Assembly (NCBI GenBank): GCA_001437625.1
Contig: LIAL01000070.1
Coordinates: 1 to 5,502, forward strand
Direction: 5' to 3'
DNA from: Nitrosopumilus sp. BACL13 MAG-121220-bin23
Lineage (GTDB): Archaea > Thermoproteota > Nitrososphaeria > Nitrososphaerales > Nitrosopumilaceae
Length of the DNA: 5,502 bases
Shown: positions 1 to 4,736 of the stretch, piece by piece
Layout: every line of letters starts with the position of its first letter
How positions within the stretch are numbered: position 1 is the first letter of the stretch
Translations under genes and position numbers: made by a program
The notes under the pieces: model-generated
Databases searched by the model: none
The model's input: the letters and a program-made list of their open reading frames with translations, nothing else
Told to the model about the DNA's origin: nothing

Positions 1-15
1 ATATTAATTTTTTAA

Positions 16-29
16 TACTTTCATTATTT
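16..29 (+). terminator. Possible 3' end signal of an upstream gene (left edge)
   Basis: TACTTTCATTATTT resembles the pyrimidine-rich element that follows amoB and the two minus-strand small membrane-protein genes in this window. In Nitrosopumilus-type genomes amoC commonly lies next to amoB, so this could be the terminator of an amoC that ends just before the window. No coding end is visible here, so the assignment is inference only. Confidence 0.3.
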
Positions 30-76
30 AACATTAATGATAAACATTGATAATAATAGATCCACTTAAGAAAGTA

Positions 77-120
77 AAACATATAACGATGAAATTTGCC
101 GCTGTTGATAGGGATATAAT
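77..120 (+). promoter_or_regulatory. amoB promoter and leader
   Basis: A TATA-like stretch (AAACATATAAC, about 77-87) lies about 38 bases before the amoB ATG. It would place the transcript start near 108-110 and give a leader of about 10 bases. That leader contains GGGAT (111-115), a weak Shine-Dalgarno-like match 5 bases before the start codon. A second A/T-rich candidate (GAAATTTGC, 91-99) would instead give a leaderless transcript. Further upstream, at about 30-55, is an imperfect direct repeat (AACATTAATGAT / AAACATTGATAAT). A separate promoter suggests that amoB can be transcribed independently of whatever lies upstream. Confidence 0.45.
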
Positions 121-690
121 ATGAATGAAAAACAAATTTTCGTATTCGGACTAGCTGTAGTACTTGCACTAGGAACATTAGGATTCAACTGGGTTGAATC
201 TATTATTCCAACTGCAGATGCACACGGTGTCCAAGCACAACTCCAAAGTCGTTTCATCAGAATTGAAGATGAAACCTTCAATAGACAATCTCTACAAACA
301 GGCGAAACCTTGACACTTCAAGGTACATTAGTCAGTCTTGTAGAAAGAGACCTTAGAGGATGGTTATCTATCTTCTCAGAGTCAACCAACGCAGGTAACA
401 GATGGGAAATGTTAGCAAGAGATCCACCAGGAAATGTCTTTGACATGCCAGGTAACTCAGTTATAGATTACTCATTATCTGCAAAAGCACTTGAAGCAGG
501 TGTATACCACGTACACACCCAACTCAATGTAGCAAAAGTTGGTCCAGGACTTGGTCCAGGTCAAACAGTTGTCGTAGAAGGTGATATTATACTCAAACCA
601 ATTCCATATACGAACATCGCATACCAATCAATCATAATTGGTGTCGGATATGTTATTACGTTTGCAACAAGACCTTGGCAAGTTATCTAA
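121..690 (+). CDS. amoB: Ammonia monooxygenase subunit B (archaeal AmoB)
   Basis: AmoB is the copper-binding, mostly extracytoplasmic subunit of archaeal ammonia monooxygenase, which oxidises ammonia to hydroxylamine at the outer face of the membrane. Residues 6-24 form a hydrophobic signal segment, and cleavage after ADA would make His35 (ADA|HG) the new N-terminus. His35 together with His130 and His132 (YHVH) matches the three-histidine copper site known from PmoB/AmoB. The cupredoxin-like body spans about 36-155, and residues 164-182 look like a C-terminal membrane helix ending in a short tail. At 189 residues it is the usual archaeal length, much shorter than bacterial AmoB/PmoB (about 400), and it lacks their second cupredoxin domain. 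The ATG at 121 begins the conserved MNEKQIFVFG and leaves a proper signal segment. A T-rich terminator follows the stop codon. Confidence 0.97.
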   Translation: MNEKQIFVFGLAVVLALGTLGFNWVESIIPTADAHGVQAQLQSRFIRIEDETFNRQSLQTGETLTLQGTLVSLVERDLRGWLSIFSESTNAGNRWEMLARDPPGNVFDMPGNSVIDYSLSAKALEAGVYHVHTQLNVAKVGPGLGPGQTVVVEGDIILKPIPYTNIAYQSIIIGVGYVITFATRPWQVI

Positions 691-697
691 AATAACC

Positions 698-713
698 CAC
701 TTTTTCATTTTCT
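698..713 (+). terminator. Terminator after amoB, T-rich
   Basis: CACTTTTTCATTTTCT begins 7 bases after the amoB stop codon. Runs of T without a stem-loop are the usual intrinsic termination signal in archaea. The element also resembles the 18-base sequence found after the two minus-strand small membrane-protein genes. Confidence 0.55.
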
Positions 714-751
714 AAATACGTCTTACGCTTTGCGTTAAATTATCAAAATAC

Positions 752-760
752 CTTTTATGC
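752..760 (+). promoter_or_regulatory. TATA box of the 104-aa gene
   Basis: CTTTTATGC is centred about 27 bases before the ATG at 783, the spacing expected when an archaeal transcript starts at or beside its start codon. There is no convincing Shine-Dalgarno sequence. A short palindrome, ACGC-TTT-GCGT (725-735), lies about 17 bases upstream of the box. Confidence 0.55.
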
Positions 761-782
761 AGAATAAAACAATAGAAAAGGA

Positions 783-1097
783 ATGCTAGAATTTAAAATA
801 ATAAAATTAGATATCAATCAAAGTTATTTTTTTGGAGAAGTTGAATTTCGTTCTGACAAATACAAAGTAAATATTCAAAATGAAAGAAGAGGTAAAGTTC
901 TCAAATTACCTTTTAAAATAAAATCAAAAAGTGAAAAAATTATTGTAAGAATGACAGGTCCAGAGGGTTTGTTTGTAGAAGACTATCTGCCATACAAAGG
1001 AGAATCAGAATGGTTAGAAATAGACTCAAATGAAATTACATATTTTCTTGCAGATCATCAAGACCAATTTGATACAATTGAAATTATGTATGACTAA
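783..1097 (+). CDS. Conserved-looking hypothetical protein, 104 aa, soluble
   Basis: I do not recognise this protein. It has no signal peptide or membrane helix, so it is probably cytoplasmic. The N-terminal half is basic and rich in predicted beta strands (FKIIKLDI, YFFGEVEF, KYKVNI, KLPFKIKSK, KIIVRMTG), and the C-terminal end is acidic (DHQDQFDTIEIMYD). This pattern suggests a small all-beta fold. It contains no cysteine and only one histidine (in ADHQDQ), so a metal-binding role is not indicated. A TATA box at the correct distance supports the ATG at 783 and a leaderless transcript. It lies 92 bases after amoB but appears to have its own promoter, so a functional tie to ammonia oxidation rests on position alone. 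The next gene starts 37 bases after its stop codon. Confidence 0.75.
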   Translation: MLEFKIIKLDINQSYFFGEVEFRSDKYKVNIQNERRGKVLKLPFKIKSKSEKIIVRMTGPEGLFVEDYLPYKGESEWLEIDSNEITYFLADHQDQFDTIEIMYD

Positions 1098-1106
1098 AAG
1101 AAAGGA

Positions 1107-1113
1107 CTTTAAG
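1107..1113 (+). promoter_or_regulatory. Possible TATA box of the 173-aa gene
   Basis: CTTTAAG is centred about 25 bases before the ATG at 1135, compatible with a leaderless start. The match is weaker than the boxes of neighbouring genes. The 173-aa gene could also be co-transcribed with the 104-aa gene 37 bases upstream. Confidence 0.4.
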
Positions 1114-1134
1114 GAATCTAGGTAAAATATTGAC

Positions 1135-1656
1135 ATGATTTGGCCAGGTACTGGAGATCCATACAAAAGAAAAAAGGCGATAAAATTTCTCCTCATAAGT
1201 GCCGTGATAGGAGGTATTGCAGTATTACTTACAACTGTGGGAGTAAATCCAATGATAGCTCAGCAAGCACATAATGCATGTATTGATGATATGGATACGG
1301 ATTGGAAAATATCATTTACATTTGAAATGATTATGGATGGTCAAAAAGCTGAAGTTCAACCAAATATCGGAATTACAGATGAATGTCAAAGAGCAATATA
1401 CACACTGTCTAATGACGGTACAGTGTATGCAGAATGGATAGAAAATCCCGATTTTGAATTAGGACATTTTCTATACATTTCCAAGTTTAAAATCAGAGAT
1501 ATGGAAGAATCAAAAACAGAAGTTTATGTGAATGATAGATTAGCAGAAAACGGTCTTAAAACACCATTACAAGATAAGTATCATTACAAAGTAGCATTTA
1601 CTACAAAGAATTATGATACTTCTAAAGACAAAGATTACTTGCCACCAGAAAATTAA
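1135..1656 (+). CDS. Membrane-anchored extracytoplasmic protein, 173 aa, histidine-poor member of a secreted His-rich family (inferred)
   Basis: A short basic N-terminus (KRKK, 11-14) precedes one hydrophobic helix at about 17-36. This predicts a signal anchor with the remaining roughly 135 residues outside the membrane. Cys49 and Cys84 could form a disulfide. Residues 57-156 follow a layout I associate with a secreted domain common in Thaumarchaeota and some bacteria: a strand, then DGQ, then NIGI (77-80), then a Cys (84), an HTHD-like turn, DG-hydrophobic-E, and an F-x-LG-x-F segment (107-112), with a later V-x-VN (130-133). In typical members the first strand and the turn carry histidines. 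Here the turn reads YTLSND and the strand KISFTFEM, so the presumed metal ligands are gone. The family assignment is from memory of the pattern. The ATG at 1135 fits the anchor and the weak TATA box at 1107. An electron-transfer or structural role near AMO is speculation from position. Confidence 0.75.
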   Translation: MIWPGTGDPYKRKKAIKFLLISAVIGGIAVLLTTVGVNPMIAQQAHNACIDDMDTDWKISFTFEMIMDGQKAEVQPNIGITDECQRAIYTLSNDGTVYAEWIENPDFELGHFLYISKFKIRDMEESKTEVYVNDRLAENGLKTPLQDKYHYKVAFTTKNYDTSKDKDYLPPEN

Positions 1657-1774
1657 TTTAAAAAGACACATAATTCAGACTTTGTAGATTTAGATAATTA
1701 TTTTAAATAATTCAGAATAAAGTATTTTTAAAATATAAAATTCGTGCAAGTATTAACTTGAGAGATTTAAAAAT
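1657..1774. other. Gap between convergent genes with an A/T inverted repeat
   Basis: This stretch separates the end of the 173-aa gene from the end of the minus-strand 89-aa gene. It holds an A/T-only inverted repeat (AATTATTT-T-AAATAATT, 1696-1712), two copies of ATAATTCAGA (1670-1679 and 1707-1716) and a plus-strand T run (1725-1729) that could terminate the 173-aa transcript. No open reading frame or RNA gene is evident. Confidence 0.4.
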
Positions 1775-1792
1775 AATGAAAAGATGAAAGTG
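1769..1792 (-). terminator. Terminator of the 89-aa gene, shared 18-base element
   Basis: Read on the minus strand, CACTTTCATCTTTTCATT (1792 down to 1775) starts 4 bases after the stop codon and is followed by a run of five T (1773-1769). The same 18 bases occur exactly after the neighbouring 110-aa gene (2194-2177), and a close variant occurs after amoB. Confidence 0.6.
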
Positions 1793-1796
1793 GTAA

Positions 1797-2066
1797 TTAC
1801 CAGTATTTACCGTTATCTGGAATAAGACCGATACCTTCTCTTTCAAAGTGTCTGTCTAATTCATCGACCCATCTCTCACGGTTGTCTTTGTAAGCCCAGC
1901 CGTGTACACGTAACCAGAATGAAATTACTCCAAGAAGGAATACTGTGAACATAATGGTTCCGAAGATGTAAATCATTACATCATAGAATAATGGATCATA
2001 GTTTGGTCCTAATTGTCCTGTTAATGTTGACAGGATACTTAGGAAAGTGCCTACTATAGGAATCAT
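1797..2066 (-). CDS. Small single-helix membrane protein, 89 aa; candidate archaeal AMO subunit AmoY or AmoZ
   Basis: One strong membrane helix at about 28-52 is followed by a charged C-terminal tail (RVHGWAYKDNRERWVDELDRHFEREG). By the positive-inside rule the tail faces the cytoplasm and the N-terminus faces outside. Histidines 55 and 73 are in the tail, and there are no cysteines. A very good TATA box (2089-2097) centred 27 bases before the ATG supports this start and a leaderless transcript. Published work on the AMO complex of Nitrososphaera viennensis found two extra small subunits, AmoY and AmoZ, whose genes lie near other amo genes in compact ammonia-oxidiser genomes. This gene is in the expected place, and its terminator element matches that of amoB. 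Which of the two it is cannot be told here. An unrelated small membrane protein remains possible. Confidence 0.85.
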   Translation of the reverse strand: MIPIVGTFLSILSTLTGQLGPNYDPLFYDVMIYIFGTIMFTVFLLGVISFWLRVHGWAYKDNRERWVDELDRHFEREGIGLIPDNGKYW

Positions 2067-2088
2067 AGTATTTTTCGTCTATTTCAGC

Positions 2089-2097
2089 GATATATAC
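2089..2097 (-). promoter_or_regulatory. TATA box of the 89-aa gene
   Basis: On the minus strand this reads GTATATATC, centred 27 bases before the ATG (2066-2064). It is the clearest TATA box in the window and predicts a leaderless transcript. The 25-base tandem repeat starts about 15 bases further upstream. Confidence 0.7.
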
Positions 2098-2112
2098 ATT
2101 TCTTTTATTATT

Positions 2113-2171
2113 ACAGAATATGAGATCAGTACAACGTACAGAATATGAGATCAGTAACACTAACAGAATAT
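2113..2171. repeat. 25-base tandem repeat, about 2.4 copies
   Basis: ACAGAATATGAGATCAGTA occurs exactly at 2113-2131 and 2138-2156, and a third partial copy, ACAGAATAT, starts at 2163. The spacing is exactly 25 bases each time. The array lies between the end of the 110-aa gene and the TATA box of the 89-aa gene, both on the minus strand. Its place just upstream of a strong promoter suggests a regulator-binding array, but a neutral slippage product is also possible. Confidence 0.85.
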
Positions 2172-2194
2172 AATAAAATGAAAAGATGAAAGTG
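2171..2194 (-). terminator. Terminator of the 110-aa gene, shared 18-base element
   Basis: The minus strand carries CACTTTCATCTTTTCATT (2194 down to 2177), beginning 9 bases after the stop codon at 2204, followed by a T-rich tail. It is identical to the element after the 89-aa gene. Confidence 0.6.
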
Positions 2195-2203
2195 AGGTTT
2201 GTT

Positions 2204-2536
2204 TTATCCTCTGCCCATTGCTGCGTATTTGCCAGATCTTCCTTTCAAAAAGAAAGCTCCTGCAATACCACCGAATACGGCTCCTGCAATAATTGCTGCA
2301 CCAACAACACCATCTGCACTAATGTATGGGGTTCCTGATCCAGCTGCTGGATTTGCTTCAGCAGAAGCAACTCTTCGAGTTTGAATCTCGAGTGCTTCTT
2401 CTAAAGTGTATGATCCGGTTTGTCCTTCAGTACCAACGTTACCCATGTATTGTGCAAATGCTACTGCACTTTCTGCATAGAGTCCGATAGAGAAGACAGC
2501 GATTAAGGATGCTGCTAATAGTATTTTTGTATTCAT
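2204..2536 (-). CDS. Secreted small protein with C-terminal membrane helix, 110 aa; candidate archaeal AMO subunit AmoY or AmoZ
   Basis: Residues 1-28 look like a signal peptide (basic NTK, hydrophobic ILLAASLIAVFSIGLY, then AxA-type sites ESAVAFA). A short extracytoplasmic segment of about 45 residues follows, including a likely helix (TLEEALEIQTRRVASAEA). Residues 76-97 are a Gly/Ala-rich membrane helix with small-residue packing spacings (G85, G89, G93), which suggests tight contact with another helix. The tail is basic (KGRSGKYAAMGRG) and so cytoplasmic. There are no histidines or cysteines, so a structural role is more likely than metal binding. A leader AGGT (2544-2547 on the minus strand) 7 bases before the ATG and a TATA box at 2568-2576 support the start. 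Position beside amoB and an identical 3' element to the 89-aa gene favour an accessory AMO subunit. The exact identity is unproven. Confidence 0.87.
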   Translation of the reverse strand: MNTKILLAASLIAVFSIGLYAESAVAFAQYMGNVGTEGQTGSYTLEEALEIQTRRVASAEANPAAGSGTPYISADGVVGAAIIAGAVFGGIAGAFFLKGRSGKYAAMGRG

Positions 2537-2567
2537 ACGTTTTACCTGTGATTTTCCATTGAGAGAC

Positions 2568-2576
2568 TTATTTAAC
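2568..2576 (-). promoter_or_regulatory. TATA box of the 110-aa gene
   Basis: The minus strand reads TTAAATAAG here, placing the transcript start at about 2547. That leaves a leader of about 10 bases holding AGGT as a weak Shine-Dalgarno sequence. This gene therefore seems to have a short leader, unlike its leaderless neighbours. It is divergent from rpsO. Confidence 0.5.
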
Positions 2577-2630
2577 TTTTATTCTAAATACCAAGGTTAT
2601 GATTAATTTACGATATCAGCAAAAAGTAAC

Positions 2631-2638
2631 GTTTAATT
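2631..2638 (+). promoter_or_regulatory. TATA box of the rpsO operon
   Basis: GTTTAATT is centred about 27 bases before the ATG at 2661. This spacing fits a leaderless transcript beginning at that ATG and argues against the TTG codon at 2649 as the start. It probably drives rpsO, the DHH gene, pcc1 and serS together. Confidence 0.6.
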
Positions 2639-2660
2639 CTACTTTTAATTGAGCCAAATC

Positions 2661-3110
2661 ATGGGGCGAATGCATACACACAGACATGGTAAATCACATT
2701 CAATTAGACCAGCAACTATACGTGCACCATCATGGATCACATTAACACCTGCAGAAATAGAAGCATTGGTGGTAAAATATTCTAAAGATGGTTTAACCCC
2801 AAGTCAAATTGGAATTAAATTAAGAGATCAACATTCAATCCCATTAATCAAAGCAATTACAAAAAAAGGAATTAATCAGATTCTAGAAGAAAATGATCTA
2901 AAACCAGAGATGCCAGAAGATTTAGAAAATATTGTCAATAAAGCAGTAGGCCTTCAAAAACATCTTAAACAAAACAAAGGAGATAACAGAAATGTTAGAT
3001 CTTTAGAATTGATCGAAGCTAAAGTTCACAGGTTATCCGTATACTACAAAAGAATTGAAAGGATTCCTAAAACGTGGAAGTATAAAGCTGTAGTTGCTCA
3101 ATTAGAGTAA
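2661..3110 (+). CDS. rpsO: Small-subunit ribosomal protein uS15 (archaeal S15)
   Basis: uS15 is a primary binder of the central domain of 16S rRNA in the small ribosomal subunit. The N-terminus GRMHTHRHGKSHS is the hallmark of archaeal and eukaryotic S15, which carry an N-terminal extension absent from bacteria. SWITLTPAEIEALVVKYSKDGLTPSQIG is the conserved helical extension. The S15 core follows from about residue 70 and includes LELIEAKVHRLSVYYKR near the C-terminus. At 149 residues it has the usual archaeal length. The ATG at 2661 is chosen because family members begin with MGRMH and the TATA box sits 27 bases upstream. An in-frame TTG at 2649 would add only four residues. The last base of its stop codon is the first base of the DHH gene's ATG, so translation of the two is probably coupled. 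Confidence 0.96.
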   Translation: MGRMHTHRHGKSHSIRPATIRAPSWITLTPAEIEALVVKYSKDGLTPSQIGIKLRDQHSIPLIKAITKKGINQILEENDLKPEMPEDLENIVNKAVGLQKHLKQNKGDNRNVRSLELIEAKVHRLSVYYKRIERIPKTWKYKAVVAQLE

Positions 3111-4531
3111 TGACAAAAGGGTTTGAAGAATCTCTATCACTATTCAAAGATAAAATTTCAGATTGTATAAAATCTAAAAAAGCAATTTCAATTACAACGC
3201 ATATTGATTGTGATGGATTAACATCTGGAAGTATTATTGCCAAAGCGTTAATCAGAGAAGGTGCAAAATGTACCCTTAGAACATCAAAAGAATTTAGTAA
3301 AAACATAGTAGAATCATTCAAAACAGATTCTAGAGATTTTCACATTGTAACAGATCTTGGAGGAGGGTTTGCAAAGGAGCTAAACCAGACATTAGGGGAG
3401 GATTGGATCATTTTAGATCATCATCAAATATCAGAAGAAGAAAAAGATAATCAAAACGTCATAAATGCATGGAAATACGGAATAGATGGAGGTTCTGAAA
3501 TTTGTGCTGGTGGAATGGCATATTTAGCAGCAATGGCACTTGATGAAAAAAATTCAGATTTATCAGAAATTGCAGTAGTTTCAGCATTAGGAGACAGACA
3601 AGATCAAGGAGAAAGAAAATCATTTACAGGTAAAAATTTTGAAATTGCCAATACTGCCAAAGAATTAGGTTTAGTCGAAATAGATCTAGATCTACTACTA
3701 GTTGGAAGGGAAACAAGACCACTTGCAGAAGCCATTGCTTTCACATCACAGCCATTTATTGAAGGATTAACATGGAATAAAGAAACATGTCTATCAATTC
3801 TAAAATCATCTGGAATTAAACTAAAAGAAGAAGGTAGATGGAGAGTTCCAGCAGAACTAACTGAAGAAGAAAAAAAATTAGTGATAAAAACAATAACTGA
3901 TTTTTCTCCAGATAAAAATACCACAGAAGTAATGTCAGAATTGATTGGATATACATACACGTTTCCAAAAGAAGACAAGAGAAGTTTTCTAAGAGATGGT
4001 AGAGAATATTCAACGATGCTTAATTCATGTGGAAGAATTAACCGTTCAGGAGTTGGAATGGCGATATGTATGGGGGATAGAAACCAGGTACTAACTGAAG
4101 GGGAAGGAATTCTAACAGATTATAGAAAAAAGATCAAAGAATACATGAATATTTTATCAAATGAAAGATGGAGAATTTCAGAAAATGAAAATTGTATAAT
4201 GGTTAACGGAGAAGACATAGTACCAGAAACAATGACAGGTACAATATCATCACTAATTGCAGGATCACCAAAAAATATAGGAAAAATTGTAATTCTAAGA
4301 ACTAGAGGAGAAGGAAACACAATAAAATTTTCATCAAGAAAATCATTTGGTTGTAAATCAAAGATTAATCTTAGTGAGTTAATGAGAACAGGCGCTGAAA
4401 AATTTGACGGTATTGGAGGAGGTCATAATGCCGCTGCAGGTGCAAAAATAACTAAAGACAAATTGGACGAATTTTTGAAATATTTAGAATTAAATGTCGT
4501 TAACGTGTCAAGTTCAAGTGATCATCAGTAA
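3110..4531 (+). CDS. Archaeal RecJ-like DHH phosphoesterase (GAN / Cdc45-related nuclease)
   Basis: This is a metal-dependent DHH/DHHA1 protein. The visible catalytic motifs are THIDCDG (30-36; His31, Asp33, Asp35), TDLGGG (81-86; Asp82), ILDHHQ (101-106; Asp103, His104, His105) and ALGDRQDQG (159-167; Asp162). The DHHA1 substrate-binding loop, GIGGGHNAAAG, lies near the end (434-444). All the expected metal ligands are present, so it should be an active nuclease. At 473 residues it fits archaeal RecJ homologues such as GAN, which binds the GINS complex and is related to eukaryotic Cdc45. Roles include replication-fork work and 5'-3' trimming of single-stranded DNA or RNA. Archaea often carry several DHH paralogues, so the exact in vivo partner is inference. 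It overlaps rpsO by one base, and its last 38 bases overlap pcc1. The last few residues (SSSSDHQ) look disordered. Confidence 0.92.
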   Translation: MTKGFEESLSLFKDKISDCIKSKKAISITTHIDCDGLTSGSIIAKALIREGAKCTLRTSKEFSKNIVESFKTDSRDFHIVTDLGGGFAKELNQTLGEDWIILDHHQISEEEKDNQNVINAWKYGIDGGSEICAGGMAYLAAMALDEKNSDLSEIAVVSALGDRQDQGERKSFTGKNFEIANTAKELGLVEIDLDLLLVGRETRPLAEAIAFTSQPFIEGLTWNKETCLSILKSSGIKLKEEGRWRVPAELTEEEKKLVIKTITDFSPDKNTTEVMSELIGYTYTFPKEDKRSFLRDGREYSTMLNSCGRINRSGVGMAICMGDRNQVLTEGEGILTDYRKKIKEYMNILSNERWRISENENCIMVNGEDIVPETMTGTISSLIAGSPKNIGKIVILRTRGEGNTIKFSSRKSFGCKSKINLSELMRTGAEKFDGIGGGHNAAAGAKITKDKLDEFLKYLELNVVNVSSSSDHQ

Positions 4532-4736
4532 CATATCGCAAGCAAAGGCAGAAACTGTCAAAAAGGCACTGGAGCCAGATAATGTAAATTTTCCAAAAGG
4601 ACTGAGTCTTTATGTTGAAAATATTGATAGTAAACTAGTTTTTAATTTTGAAAGTAAAGAAAATATGAAACATCTTGTAGGCACGGTAGATGAAGTGTTA
4701 GAACATATCCAAGTTGCATTAAAGGTGATTGAATAA
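4494..4736 (+). CDS. pcc1: KEOPS complex subunit Pcc1
   Basis: Pcc1 is the small dimerising subunit of KEOPS, which with Kae1, Bud32 and Cgi121 makes the t6A modification at position 37 of tRNAs reading ANN codons. The 80 residues follow the Pcc1 layout: a first strand (VQVIISN), a helix (QAKAETVKKALEPDN, with the conserved AL-x-PDN), two strands (GLSLYVENI, KLVFNFES) and a closing helix (MKHLVGTVDEVLEHIQVALKVIE). The ATG at 4494 is preferred because it leaves the first strand intact, at the cost of a 38-base overlap with the DHH gene in another frame. A GTG at 4518 would shorten the overlap but cut into that strand. No Shine-Dalgarno sequence is obvious, suggesting translational coupling. 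The identification rests on short motifs, so it is good rather than certain. Confidence 0.8.
   Translation: MSLTCQVQVIISNISQAKAETVKKALEPDNVNFPKGLSLYVENIDSKLVFNFESKENMKHLVGTVDEVLEHIQVALKVIE
4723..4729 (+). promoter_or_regulatory. Strong Shine-Dalgarno sequence of serS
   Basis: AGGTGAT, inside the end of pcc1, is complementary to the conserved 3' end of archaeal 16S rRNA (core ATCACCT) and lies 6 bases before the serS ATG. It is the best ribosome-binding site in the window and fixes the serS start. Confidence 0.65.

Noticed and set aside
66..281. Minus-strand open frame across the amoB start
   Set aside because: It is antisense to the amoB promoter and signal peptide, has no family resemblance and no promoter.
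2113..2171. CRISPR array
   Set aside because: The gap between the 19-base copies is only about 6 bases and there are fewer than three copies, so there are no spacers and this is a simple tandem repeat.
2199..2384. Plus-strand open frame rich in Pro and Ala
   Set aside because: It is the complement of the Gly/Ala-rich helix of the 110-aa minus-strand gene, and its composition is explained by that.
2649..2660. TTG start giving uS15 four extra residues
   Set aside because: Archaeal uS15 begins with MGRMH, and the TATA box at 2631-2638 is 27 bases before the ATG at 2661, so a leaderless transcript would not include the TTG.
3067..3321. Minus-strand open frame over the rpsO/DHH junction
   Set aside because: It is antisense to conserved uS15 and DHH motif coding, so it is a shadow of the real genes.
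3604..4320. Three minus-strand open frames inside the DHH gene
   Set aside because: They overlap a gene with intact catalytic motifs. Their Leu/Ser/Phe-rich composition is what antisense of A-rich coding gives.
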